This document shows, in pieces, positions 50,579 through 61,845 of a stretch of 64,000 nt of DNA (its first letter is position 1; the number at the start of each line of letters is the position of its first letter). Position numbers and translations under genes: made by a program. Source of the DNA: Glandiceps talaboti (Eukaryota; Hemichordata; Enteropneusta; Spengelidae); contig NC_135553.1 in NCBI RefSeq assembly GCF_964340395.1, forward strand, positions 22,885,449-22,949,448. Direction: 5' to 3'. The notes beneath the pieces are model-generated. The model saw only the letters and a program-made list of their open reading frames with translations. It was not told the origin of the DNA and did no database searches.

Positions 50579-51484
50579 CCAGATTTAAACTGAATGCCTC
50601 CCGTAAGGGAATCACTAATTATGCAAATAACTCATTAAACTAAAAAAAACTATTGTAACAGGCTTTGTTTTTTGGACAAGCGTGCTTTCTTAGGTTAATG
50701 TATGTAAGAGTGTATGATACAGCTTAATGCAGTCTTAAGATACAGCCTAATTACCGAAAGTCATTAATTATGCAAATTATTCATTAACACTGTAAGGTAC
50801 ATCAACTAACTTTATAGGACATGCACAATTTGTTATGGTTAATGTATGTACTGAATTGTATTGAAATTGAAGCATGCAGTCGTAAGTTATAGCCTAATTA
50901 CCAAGAATCATTAATTATGCAAATTATTCATTAACACTGAAAGGTACACCAACAAGCTTTACAGGACATATGCGATTATTATGGTTAAAGTGTGTACTGA
51001 ATTATATAGGAATTGAAGTATGTATTCTTAAGATATAGCCTAATTACCGAAAATCATTAATTATGCAAATTTTTCATTAACACTGTACAGTGCATCAACA
51101 AACTTGATAGGACATATGTGTTTTCGTATGGTTAACGTGTGTACTAAATTATGTTGAATTTGAAGTATGTATTCTTAAGATATAGCCTAATTACCAAAAA
51201 TAATTAATTATGCAAATTATTCATTAACGCTGTAAGATACATCAACGAATTTTATAGGACAAATGTATGTTGTTATGTTTGACGGATATATTAAGTTATA
51301 TTGAAATTGAAATATGCAGTCTTAAGATATTGCGTAATTAGTTGATTTCATTAATATGCAAATTTATCTAATTAAACATTAACAGATCTGGCTCAAAACC
51401 TAATCAGGTCTAGCTATTACCCTAAAGATTATATATCCCAAATTTCATTACAATTGAGCCAGCCGATTTTTTTTTAATGATGAC
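50579..51484 (+). mobile_element. Relative of the CCAGATTTAAACTGAATGCC family with 146-bp core repeats
   Basis: It begins CCAGATTTAAACTGAATGCC and ends in a block shared with the family (AACCTAATCAG, CTATTACCCTA, GCCAGCCGATTTTTTTT, GATGACACAAAC). The core is replaced by five to six tandem units of about 146 bases, each containing CATTAATTATGCAAATTATT, TAGGACATATG and TTAAGATATAGCCTAATTAC. Confidence 0.65.
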
Positions 51485-52315
51485 ACAAACAAATGCCTGT
51501 GGTGAACACCGGCCCCCACCGCGACCCAGCCACTTTCTCCTGATAACGATCGGTACCATTGTCAAAATGAACGCATGTCACGAGAAGCACAGTGACAAAA
51601 TCTTCAACATGTTGAAGGTGGCCAGTTATGGAAGAAGAAGAAGTCTGTGTCTGCCATGCATTATCGTTGTACAATGCATCACGTCGTGGTGTTGAATTGC
51701 ATGCCCTTGAATAAATACCATCGCCAGTCGCACATTGAGCAGTTTATATAGTCACCTACTGAGGGGTAAATTTTTGTGGGAGCGTCTGTCGACATTGAAG
51801 TGAAGTAGGTAACGTAGATGGGTAAAACTGATCACTCAATGTGACATTCACGCTCATCATAACAAACATTACTGCCAAGATAGCCCTGTTTGTAGACGGT
51901 ACGTACGGTAACTTCCGTTGGTTTTATTTTCAATTCAGGGGCGAAAATCAAGCAATAGCTAGAAAGTAGCACAAAAGGAATAAAAAGTGACAATGTGACA
52001 CTTCTGTACGTCATGAAAAATGAACTTGCCGATACAACCAGAAATTATATACAACAATTGCAACAAGTGAAGTCGCGTCCCAAATTCTCACGTGGTCGTC
52101 TTTTAAATGACGTGGCAATTTGTGCGGTAATGGCGAGAGTTCAAAACATTTTGTTTACGATCGAATTATTCTCTGAAGCGTACGTCGTTACAAGAGTCAA
52201 TTTGACTTGCATCCGTGGATGAGGCAATTGATTACATGGTAAAGGTTGGTTCTACACGATCTTTTACAGTATTTGAAATATTGAATAAATGGCAATTTTA
52301 AATAATTTTACAACT
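51485..52315. other. No gene seen
   Basis: Frames at 51,477-51,695 and 51,995-52,222 have no recognisable family. Confidence 0.35.
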
Positions 52316-52319
52316 TTAA

Positions 52320-52815
52320 AAGATATACACTAAAAAAATAAAAGATTCCTTTCAAGAATTAGAAGTTGCTGCTCTTCCGAAACAAATATTTTGTTTCAAA
52401 GAATAAAAAAGTTTACTCATGAAAAAGAAATAATTCCTGTCAAGAATTAAAAAGTTTGTTCTTTAAGAAAAAGCTTTATTCAAAAAATTAAAAGTGTGTT
52501 CTTTGGAAGGAAAGGTTTTGATCAAAGAATTACAAGTTTACTCTCGAAAAATAAAAGTTTCCATTTAAGAATTGAAAGATCGTTCTTTGGGGAAAAAAAT
52601 TATTCAAAGAATTACAAGTGCGTTCTTTGGGAGGAAAGGTTTTGTTCAAAGAATTAAAAGTTTACTATCGAAAAATAAAAGTTTCCTTTCAAGAATTCAA
52701 AGTTCATTCTTTGGGAAAGAAGCTTTATTCAAAGAATTAAAATTGTGTTCTTTTGAAGGAAAGGTTTTGTTCAAACAATTAAAAGTGTGTGGTTTAGAAG
52801 GAAAAGTTGCCCAAA
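52320..52815 (+). repeat. Tandem repeat, about 40-44 bp units in alternating types
   Basis: Units alternate between TTCTTTGGGAGGAAAGGTTT, TGTTCAAAGAATTAAAAG and ATCGAAAAATAAAAGTTTCC. The 116-codon frame at 52,572 is translated repeat (FFGRKGF, FFGKEAL, SFEGKVL) and probably not a gene. Confidence 0.7.
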
Positions 52816-52819
52816 TAAT

Positions 52820-54505
52820 TAAGATTTTGTATTGTCGCCCAGGGGCCACCGTAAAGAAGCACCTTGTAGACCAAATATTTAGCATAACATGTGACTTTAT
52901 TTCTGTAGACAGATATCGTTGAGATCGGATGAGGCAGAGAGAGTCCTGTCCGTCCATGGCTAGAACTATCTCTAGTCTGAGCTCCAATGTAACACATACA
53001 GAAACTACAACATATACACTTATTGAACTCCTTTGTTCTAATTACATTAAACAACATACATATTAATTAGCGGCATACATATTAACATACATACTACTGT
53101 GATAGGCTTGCAAGCCACATCACAACAATACATAGCGTGTGTAGTTATAATAGCAGTCATTACACTCGAAATAGACACATTGTTGGAAATATATTTACCT
53201 AAATGTGAAAATTATAGATTCATGACATTGTTTTGCCTCACTAAAGACTTGTCCCAAGCCGTAGTAATAAAACTGAAAATACGACATGATAAAAACATTG
53301 ATACGATTCTGGCATTCTGGCATATTTAGAACATGTGATATCGTAGTACATTATATACTGATGGCTGAATTGAAAAGTGTTTTCAAACTCAATAATATAA
53401 AATAACGAGATATTGATTAAAACACATTTGTATAGTGTTAAGACTACATCGCTCGACAACAGTAAACTTCAGTGAAAGATTACTCTTTAAACTGGGATAG
53501 ATGAAGTAATCGATGAATATAGACGTTACTTAGCTGTACTGGTAACAAGAAAGTCATAGAAATTAGATAAAATATACATTTCAACAAGTCCTCCTTCCAA
53601 CAGTTATGCTTGGCGTGTGATGGATTGGTATTATACGTCACATATTTAGATTGTAATGACATATGAAAATTCAATATTCGTATGAATGTTTCTCTTTAAT
53701 ACGTATATTTTAAAGAAGATAATTTCGAAAAAATAATCCGTTAATATTTATTTGATTCCTAATTGTTCAGGATTGTTACGGTTTATTGCCTATCTACCTT
53801 ACGTCAATTAGAATTGTTTCCTTTCTCACTTGAGAAGATGGCAAGGATAGTTACGGCACACAATTTACCTTGCTTGATAAAGAAAGGTGAGAGATCAGGA
53901 CACTCATAGAGAGCCACACTTGTGAACTTTTCGACAGGACATTTACGACATCTACGCCTACCTATTAAGTAAACACAAAGTGAATTTCTCTAGGCTCGTT
54001 CACTCTATAGTTCTGTCACCCTACAGAAAATTAAAGAAAACACGGATACAAGAGTAATAATTAGCTTCGTAATTTTGGAGAACGATAATTTCTTTCCAGC
54101 ATCACAGTACTTAAAACGAAAAACGAAATCTTCATGGTATGTTTGTTTAGCAGCCAAATTTGTATATGTCAAAAAAGCTGTGTACATATGCGCCATAGAA
54201 TATGTCACCTTTGTGGCAGGTTGAAATGAAACTGAGTATTGCTCTCTGAGAAATGATGTATTATAATAGATGGATGCATGGACGGACACATGAGTAGAAC
54301 CTATTTTAATATGCTCCCTTTGAGTGACTTGTATATATGTTTCAGGTTTCACCAGAATTTGATGCAGAGATGTGACATCCACAGCTCAGTCAGACAGATA
54401 TATGGACACACTTGATATCATGAAATTCTCTTTTACAGAGGTACAATAGCGAAAAAGAAACCAAATATAACTGATGGTTATTTGTATTCCAATATCCACC
54501 CTCCT
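52820..54505. other. No gene seen; 3' side of the GPCR
   Basis: The 125-codon minus frame at 54,005-54,382 lies just downstream of the GPCR stop on the same strand and may be 3' untranslated sequence. No family resemblance is seen. Confidence 0.4.
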
Positions 54506-54510
54506 TGTTA

Positions 54511-55656
54511 TCAGACCCAATTGTTATGCTGTACGGGAAATGGCGGAGTACCCGATCTTATATGATCACGCCTGTCATCAGACTGATCACGGGGTCTGAC
54601 TCCAGATGACCCTTGACAGTTATCAATACTCATGGTTATATCACCCATATATACACTTTCTCGTTTTTCCTGTTTGCAACATGTAAACATATCTTTACAT
54701 CGTTGTCGAAAATTTGGACTAATGATTGCATAAATCATGGGATCAATTAGCGTATTAAGGTAGAACATGAAATATGTTACTTTTATAACATGAGTAAAAC
54801 CATCACTATCTGCGCGCGAATATAACATGTATGTTACAACTTGCATAAAGTACGTCACTAGGAAATACGTTGTCAAGATGATAGAGATCTTAGCGATTCT
54901 GATTGTTGTTTCGGCTTTCCTGCGGTAACGTGACCTTGAATGATGTCCGTCGATGATGGAGAAGACTGTATTTGGAGCAATAGAGTCAATTTGTCTCTTC
55001 TTCCTCTTTATAAGCTTCAGTGTTTTACATATCACAAAAATCGTCGATGCATCAAGCCAAAATATAACACTAGTAGCAAGCATTGCGAAGAAAACACCTC
55101 CAATTATATATTTAAACCTAAAGGCACGATCACAGTTAAGGTACATTCCATGTTCTCTCCCATATGAGACCGCTGAAAGCGATATTGCCATTGCAAGCAC
55201 AGTTAATGAGATCCAAATTAACACAGTCAGTCGCTTGATTACCCTTAAATGTAAAGGTCTTTCGATAAAATGTCTATATTGTTCATAAATTAGAATGTAA
55301 TGGAACATGAACATTGTAACTGTGAACAACAATGTGCCAATTGTTTGAATTCGACAAAGAAAATTGCCAAAACTCCAATACCCAAGCCAAAATGTAGTTA
55401 ATTTCGGTATTCCGACCCACAGACCAAATATGATATCCAGAAATGTAAGGTTCATTATACAGTATTCTATGTTATCCCAATTTCGGTGTTTGATTAGTAA
55501 AGCCAGTACAGTTGCGTTTGAGAATAGTCCCATACAGCTCAATACAGTCTGTAACACTGTCTGAAACGTAGACTCAGAAGGAATATCCGCTATATCTATT
55601 TGCATAGTGGAGTTGTCCTGGAAACTGTTGTTTGGGTATGGAGTGATTGTCAACAT
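54511..55656 (-). CDS. Orphan rhodopsin-like (class A) GPCR, single exon
   Basis: 381 residues, seven membrane spans, complete in one exon. The N-terminus has N-glycosylation sequons at N9 and N15. TM1 holds N47 (1.50); TM2 NLTFLD with D74 (2.50); C101 (3.25) pairs with C175 in loop 2; W148 is 4.50; TM7 ends DPMIY (305-309); helix 8 has F316 and a likely palmitoylated CC at 326-327. Oddities: the DRY box reads EQY (125-127), so Arg3.50 is Gln126, and the usual prolines 5.50 and 6.50 and Trp6.48 are absent. Position 3.32 is Thr, so it is not aminergic. The first Met fits the expected N-terminal length. The ligand is unknown; it is probably a plasma-membrane receptor of a lineage-expanded, chemoreceptor-like set. 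Confidence 0.9.
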   Translation of the reverse strand: MLTITPYPNNSFQDNSTMQIDIADIPSESTFQTVLQTVLSCMGLFSNATVLALLIKHRNWDNIEYCIMNLTFLDIIFGLWVGIPKLTTFWLGYWSFGNFLCRIQTIGTLLFTVTMFMFHYILIYEQYRHFIERPLHLRVIKRLTVLIWISLTVLAMAISLSAVSYGREHGMYLNCDRAFRFKYIIGGVFFAMLATSVIFWLDASTIFVICKTLKLIKRKKRQIDSIAPNTVFSIIDGHHSRSRYRRKAETTIRIAKISIILTTYFLVTYFMQVVTYMLYSRADSDGFTHVIKVTYFMFYLNTLIDPMIYAIISPNFRQRCKDMFTCCKQEKRESVYMGDITMSIDNCQGSSGVRPRDQSDDRRDHIRSGTPPFPVQHNNWV

Positions 55657-55744
55657 CGTAAGATCAATAGATCAGTAACATCTCGGTTATTCGACAAAAT
55701 TCACGATTGCAGGTAAAATGCTGAACCTGTGAATCCATAGTTAC

Positions 55745-56092
55745 CCTTACTGATGATATATTACGATTCTACAATCAGGTACTGCATTAAGAAATGCTTT
55801 CTTACACCGTGTAAGGTATGTTGATACACAGACTGCAACATATACGCTCTGCCTGCTGTAAAATCATTACATAAAGATAATATATATATTCTGAAAACAG
55901 TTCGCCCCGGGCAACTCAAATGAACTCCTACAAATGCATCCTGCTCATTTAACATAAAGTTACTTTGCCTTTCTAAATACCAGATTTCCAACAATTGCCA
56001 ACAATTGCTCTGCGTCATCTGACATGTCCTTTCTTCCAGATTCACTGATTGAATTGATTTAGTAAATTCATAATATCGCATCCCTATTTAAA
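55745..56092 (+). repeat. Dispersed repeat R1, copy 2
   Basis: Counterpart of 22,640-23,065 (see there), lying just 5' of the GPCR. If it is an old insertion it may sit in the promoter region. Confidence 0.6.
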
Positions 56093-56405
56093 GGTGATTC
56101 AAAATGCTCCATACCACAGCCTTGAAAAGTGTTCTTTGTACGTCTAATAACCAGTAAATGCAAAACTGACTATTCAAAATTGCATGATAAGTGAGAAAAA
56201 GAGTTAACATTGGCGATCAGTGGCGACTCGAACAGCCATGAACTTTGACATATTACAAATTCTTAAAGTCGTACACAAATAATGTCTCTAACATCAAAAC
56301 AAACAGAAATTGGACCGAACGTGACTAAAATCTAGTTGCAGGCTTTCTCTCATAACCATGTGCTGGGGTCACGACTATGGCGTAGAATGCCTGCCAATAT
56401 TCGAA

Positions 56406-56830
56406 AATGCAATACTACAATGACTATATGCAATACTGCAATGACTATATGCAATACTGCAATGACTACATGCGATAATGCGATGACTACATGCGATGAC
56501 TACATATGCAATTACTACATGTAATGACTACATGCAATGACTATATGCGATATGACTACATGAGATGACTACATGCGAAGACTACATGCGATATAACTAC
56601 ATGCGATGACTACATGCGATATGACTACATGCGATGACTACATGCGATGTGAGACTACATGAGATAACTACATAAGATAACTACATGCGAGATGACTACA
56701 TGCAATGACTATGCGATATGACTACATGAGATGACTACATGCGATATGACTACATGAGATGACTACATGCGATGACTACATGAGATAACTACATGAGATG
56801 AGTACATGCAATACTGCGATGCGAGATGAT
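56406..56830 (+). repeat. GACTACATGCGAT minisatellite, left arm
   Basis: Imperfect 12-16 base units with GCGAT, GAGAT or CAAT after ACTACAT. It is followed by two copies of a GCGATGSGAGATGATGACAT block (about 56,817 and 56,900). Confidence 0.85.
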
Positions 56831-57289
56831 GACATGATATGTGGTGATATTGTAATGACATTATGCCATTCATACATTATTCAATGACAACAAGCAATAA
56901 TGCGATGGGAGATGATGACATGATATGTGGTGACTTTTTGTCGAAATGCAATGCATAATGCAAGTATTAATATGAAACAAGCTAGGGAGTACTGTCTAAC
57001 AAGAAGAAACAGGTCAAGAATGAATCGGTCAATACACGTGGCCTCCGTTGTCTCGTGCTGAATTGTTTTCGTCCAGCGTCTGCCCATGGCTTCCACGTCG
57101 ACCACAGCCTCCATAATCCATAATTTACAGTCGAGTGTTCATTCCTTACTGGTAGACCTGCGATCACTAAATGATAGAAACTTTGATGGCTTCCAACGGA
57201 AGTGTGTAACCCTTCTGGTATGGGAGACCATTCTGGTCACAATTATCATGATTATGTAGAAATAATAAAACTACTGCTGTAATTAATAT

Positions 57290-57535
57290 TATGTATTCCT
57301 TGAATTATTTAAATGTGTTTTGATTAATTGTATGCACTGTTATGTAGTCTACAATTGATTTTATGTATTCCTTGAATTAATTTAATGTGTTTTCGATAAT
57401 TTTATGTACCGGTCTTAATTTTATGTAGTCTTGAATTAATTTTATGTATTCCTTGAATTAATTTTATGTATTCCTTGAATTAATTTTACGAATTATTTTT
57501 ATGTATGTGCCAAATTATTTATGTCCCGAAATAAT
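57290..57535 (+). repeat. AT-rich tandem repeat (TTGAATTAATTTTATGTATT units)
   Basis: About seven imperfect units of roughly 28 bases, each with TATGTATTCC or TATGTAGTC followed by TTGAATTA. Confidence 0.65.
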
Positions 57536-57692
57536 TTTTCTTTGGCCCTCGGAATCAGTATGTGATTATAGTAGTATTGCGCCAGATCGGAGTACCGCAA
57601 TGACTTAAGTTTAGATAAAACGTAGGGAAAAAAAGGCGTGAGCGACTGTCGACAGTGTACTTGGACCTGGACAAAGGCGCCTCTCATCTTCG

Positions 57693-57821
57693 TTAAATAG
57701 TCGAAACACTCACTTGAAGCATATCAGCAATTTTCTGCCATGGGAAGAAGAGGGATCGCAAACGTTCCAATTGGTGTTTTGAAATTTCCAAGCGCCTTCG
57801 TCCAGGTCCAAGTTGTATCAC
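57693..57821 (-). pseudogene. Helix-turn-helix remnant of an integrase-core transposon protein
   Basis: The minus-strand residues GRRRLEISKHQLERLRSLFF then PWQKIADMLQVSVSTI match the pattern G-R-x-R-x-x-I-x-x-x-Q-L...L...F...IA..L.VS.STI, the N-terminal HTH of metazoan proteins with an integrase core (multi-copy DNA transposon genes, IS3EU-like by memory). The next codon is TAA where a Tyr usually follows STI, and further frames are broken. The catalytic domain is not seen. It lies inside the foldback-like element. Confidence 0.5.
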
Positions 57822-57837
57822 AGGGGACCCAGGAACC

Positions 57838-57975
57838 GTGTGACAAACAAAACAAAACAAAACAAACAAACAAACAAATAAACTATCAAATAAATGACAA
57901 ATGAACAAGCAAACGAACGAACGACAAGTATAGGGACAAATAAAATAATTAAATAAACCAGCAAATAAACAGATA
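57838..57975 (+). repeat. (AAACA)n/(AAAT)n simple repeat
   Basis: AACAAAACAAAAC passing to AAACAAACAAAC and AAATAAAC variants. Confidence 0.7.
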
Positions 57976-58009
57976 CTCATGGGGGTATACTAGATATGGT
58001 GTTTTTTAG

Positions 58010-59905
58010 CACCACTGAACTGAATGTTCAGTAGTGCTATAGGCATGGCAAAGTGTCTGTCTGTCTGTCTGTGTGTGTGAATGTGTGTAAACAACTTAAA
58101 GTCAAAAACTGCTGGACCGATTTCTTTGATATTTGGTGGTCATAATTACTTTTGGTGTCTAGTTGGGAAATTGTTCAAATGAAAGTGATTGCATCAGCGA
58201 TGTGGGATTTGGGTCAAAAAATGTGATTTTCCTTCAAAATCTTCTTTGTTCTCAGTGAACACCATGAGGGGATGTGTTAGGTAACGTTATATAATCACTG
58301 GGCAAAGTTCATATGCACATTCTAAATCCAGTTATTACAATAGGTTATGTAAATAAGACTGGTAAATATGCCCTTTCTTTCTTGGTGGAAATTTTACTAA
58401 GTTTGAAATGAAAATGATTGCAGCACGAGGGTGATCATTGGATCGCCCGGCGTCTGTCTGTCTGTGTGTGTGTGTGTGTGTGTGTGTAAACAACTTAAAG
58501 TCAAAAACTGCTGAACCGATTGCCATGATATTTGGTGGGTCCATTACCTTGGGTGTCTAGTCGGGAAATTGTTCAAATCAAAATGATCGCATCACAGGTG
58601 TGTGATTTGGGTCAAAAAATGTGATTTTTGGTCAAAAAACTTAAACTCAGAAACTACTGGGCAGATTGGTGCAAAATTTGGTGGGAAGATTCTTTAGGGG
58701 GTGTAAAGTAAGATTTGTTCATGACATGATGATTCCATCAGTGATATGCAAATTAGGGCTAAAAATGTGTCTTTTTGGTTAAAAATCTATAATTCCAAAA
58801 CTACTGAGCAGATTGGGCTGAAATTTGATGGGGATGCATCTAGGGATGTATGGACGAAGGTATATTAAGCATACAATGATTCCATGAGTGATATGCAAAT
58901 TAGGTGTAAGAATGTTCATTTTTGGTCAAAAACTTATATCTCAAAAAGTACTTGGTCAATGAGCCTGAAACTTGGCGAGATGTTTCTGAAACTGTTATTC
59001 TGCAGATTTTCTTCAAAATATTTTGACCAAATTGGCCCTAGCGACCATGACCACGCCCTTTAGCAACAACCAAATGGCAGTATATTTTGGTCAAATAACA
59101 ACATCATCTGGTAGGCAAGTGAGTAAACATTCAAAAAATGTGTGCAAATACCCTAGCAACCATGACCACGCCCATAGCAACAGCCAAACAGTGGTGTATT
59201 TCACAAAGATAACAACAGGGTTTAATAGACAATTGAATAAACATTCAAAAAATGTATGTAAATTTGCATAGCAACAAGACCACACCCATAGCAACAGCCA
59301 AATAATCACGTATTTTGCAAAGATAACAACAGGAATAGAAAGACAAATGAATAAAAATTCAAAAAATGTATACAAATACCCTAGTAACCATGACCACGCC
59401 CATGGCAACAGCCAAACGGTGGTGTATTTCACAAAGATAACAATGGGGTTTAATAGACAAATGAATAAACATTCAAAAAATGTATGCAAATACCCTAGTA
59501 ACCATGACCACGCCCATAGCAACAGCCAAACGGTGGTGTATTTCACAAAGATAACAATGGGGTTTAATAGACAATTGAATAAACATTCAAAAAATGTATT
59601 TAAATTTGCCTAGCAACAAGACCATGCCCATAGCAACAGCCAAATGATCACGTGTATTGCAAAGACAATATCAGGAATTCATACACAAGTGAACAAAAAC
59701 ATACATAAATGTATGCAAATATATCTAACAACATGACCACGCCCATAGCAACAGCCAAATGATAGCATTTATCATAAAGATAGCAACATGGTTGGATAGG
59801 CAACTGGATAGTTATTCAGCAAATGAACACCTATTGTTAGCATGGACTAGCATATGGATAAACATTTAAAACTGTACAGTTGTGCTACAACGCCATTGGC
59901 GGTAT
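58010..59905 (+). mobile_element. Hairpin-headed, microsatellite-bearing repeat element (HINE/Pearl-like)
   Basis: The head has the hairpin ACTGAAC-TGAAT-GTTCAGT, GTGCTATAGGCATGGC, then (GTCT)n(GT)n and AAACAACTTAAAGTCAAAAA; part of this unit repeats at 58,450-58,625. The body has degenerate 160-bp units (ACTACTGAGCAGATTGG, ATATGCAAATTAG), then 114-bp tandem repeats. It ends near GTTGTGCTACAACGCCATTG. Non-coding. The class is inferred from architecture shared with Helitron-related HINE/Pearl elements. Confidence 0.5.
59030..59790 (+). repeat. 114-bp tandem repeat, about 6.5 copies
   Basis: CATGACCACGCCC recurs at 59,046, 59,161, 59,389 and 59,503, with diverged units between and after. Each unit holds CATAGCAACAGCCAAA, CACAAAGATAACAA and AAACATTCAAAAAATGTATG. 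Because 114 is a multiple of three, a repetitive 151-codon frame stays open on the minus strand; I do not regard it as a gene. Confidence 0.85.
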
Positions 59906-59921
59906 TTTTTCTATACAGATA

Positions 59922-60413
59922 GTGATGGGATGACTCATGTAGTCATATCTCATGTAGTCATCACATGTAGTCATCTCATGTAGTCATCTCATGTAGTCAT
60001 ATCGCATGTAGTCATCGCATGTAGTCATATCGCATGTAGTCATTGCATGTAGTCATATCGCATGTAGTCATCGCATTTAGTCATCTCACGTAGTCGTATC
60101 GCATGTAGTCATCTCATGTAGTCATATCGCATATAGTCATATCGCATGTAGTCATCGCATGTAGTCATATCGCATATAGTCATTGCATGTAGTCATCGCA
60201 TTTAGTCATCTCACGTAGTCATATCGCATGTAGTCATCTCATGTAGTCATATCGCATGTAGTCATCTCATGTAGTCATATCGCATATAGTCATTGCATGT
60301 AGTCATCGCATGTAGTCATTGCAGTATTGCATGTAGTCATCGCATGTAGTCATTGCAGTATTGCATGTAGTCATTGCAGTATTCCATATAGTCATTGCAG
60401 TATTGCATTTTCG
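59922..60413 (-). repeat. ATCGCATGTAGTC minisatellite, right arm
   Basis: Reverse complement of the left-arm minisatellite, with the same CATTGCAGTATTGCATGTAG units at its outer end. Confidence 0.85.
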
Positions 60414-60447
60414 AATATTGGCAGGCATGCTACGCCATATCACGACC

Positions 60448-61585
60448 TTGATTGCTGACGTCAATATTGTCCAATCATATAGAATATCATGAACACATTG
60501 CGATATTTGATTTGTTGCTTTCCTAAACTGTAAACTTTGAATACCTTGATTTGTTACAAAATTCTTCTAATGAATATTAAATAGGCTTGTTGTATGAAGT
60601 GATATTGCAACAAGGGAAACCATACAAGTTTTCTTCCAGACGAGTTGCTAAAGTCATTAAATGACAAAACGAAACTCACGAAATTTCGTAATTCTTTACA
60701 ATTTCTATTGCTGATAATAAAATCAGGTTTCTTCGTTAACGCCATTTTCATCGAAATTTAGCAAGTAACTTATATGAACATTGGCTTTTGAGTGGTACAC
60801 AGTGCTATTTACATGCAATGCATCGGATCCGCGGAGCGTGCTTCCATATACTCGGAGCAAATCGAATTAGTGTATTGTGGGACCAACAAATATATTGTGG
60901 CACTGCATGTCCTGATACACCTTCTTGAAGTTTTCCATGGGTATTCTAATAGCTAGTATATTTATTCCAGATGAAATATGTTTACTTTGTTGCTAAATGC
61001 GCCATTCAAAGGGTGACATTTAGCGAGTACGAATGGGCTAAAATATGCCATGCGTCCCAGGATACCGTCGACGCGTCACGACGGTATTGTAATGCTTCTT
61101 GTTGGCAACTTATAAAAAATCAGATAAATAAAAGTCATTGAATGTGAAACACCCGATTTATTTTGCCATAATTTGGGGACATAATATTTTTGCATTTATA
61201 CCCACAGACACTGACAATTAGTCAGATAGTTTGAGTAAATATCGGTAAATGTTGGTTAATAAGACATATAGATTGTAGTTTTTGTTTACTGATGTCTATT
61301 ACAACCATCAGTAATGTATTTTTTCACAACGCTGTTGAATTGTATTCACAAAATCGCGTGGTCTAGGTGGGACCGGAAATACCCGAAAACTCACGAAGTA
61401 AATCCGAAGGGAACTGACTGAAAAAAGGTCATTGTAAGTTGTTTGCGGACGCTTTATAAAAGTTTTAAAACCAGAATACGTTTCACAAACATGTCGTCTA
61501 GCACAATGCCAATGCCAATAGTGAATGTGAGCATTTTGAGTCACCTTTAAGACTGAAATTTAAAGTCTCACTACACTCCAGGATC
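60448..61585. other. No gene seen
   Basis: AT-rich, nothing recognised. Confidence 0.4.
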
Positions 61586-61587
61586 AC

Positions 61588-61845
61588 TTATGATTTGTTT
61601 CTTAATGTTAATTCCACACACTTTTTGCATCTTATACATTGAAAAGCGGGTTCAGAAAGTAAGAGACTTTCCTAGCCTTCTGCCTTCGCTGAATTGTCAT
61701 TATTTTCAAAAAAATGTTGTACCTTCGATCACAAATCTGTACTGTGTTCTGAAAATATCAGAATGCCCCCCTCCCCACCCCATGATATCCATGTACGATT
61801 TACGTATTTACAACATGTCATTTTTAGGATGAGCAGTTTGGACAC
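61588..61845 (+). repeat. Dispersed repeat R2, copy 2
   Basis: Counterpart of 23,136-23,385, ending in the same GGATGAGCAG. Confidence 0.65.

Larger units (their letters stand above)
56367..60447. mobile_element. Foldback-like element with minisatellite inverted arms
   Basis: The left arm (56,367-56,830) starts GGTCACGACTATGGCGTAG, continues CCTGCCAATATTCGAAAATG, then CAATACTGCAATGACTATAT units and a (GACTACATGCGAT)n minisatellite. The right arm (59,922-60,447) is the reverse complement in the same order, ending CATGCTACGCCATATCACGA. Arms of about 460-530 bases enclose about 3 kb holding an HTH remnant, AT-rich tandem repeats and a nested element. Tandem-repeat arms are typical of foldback and Galileo-like elements; that assignment is by architecture only. 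Confidence 0.65.

Noticed and set aside
54005-54382. 125-codon minus frame next to the GPCR
   Set aside because: No motif or family resemblance; its position fits 3' untranslated sequence.
59091-59546. 151-codon multi-span membrane protein
   Set aside because: It is the translation of a 114-bp tandem repeat; the frame stays open only because the period is a multiple of three.
56406-60413. CRISPR-like repeats in the minisatellite arms
   Set aside because: Units are 12-16 bases, contiguous and without unique spacers; the two blocks are inverted copies of each other.
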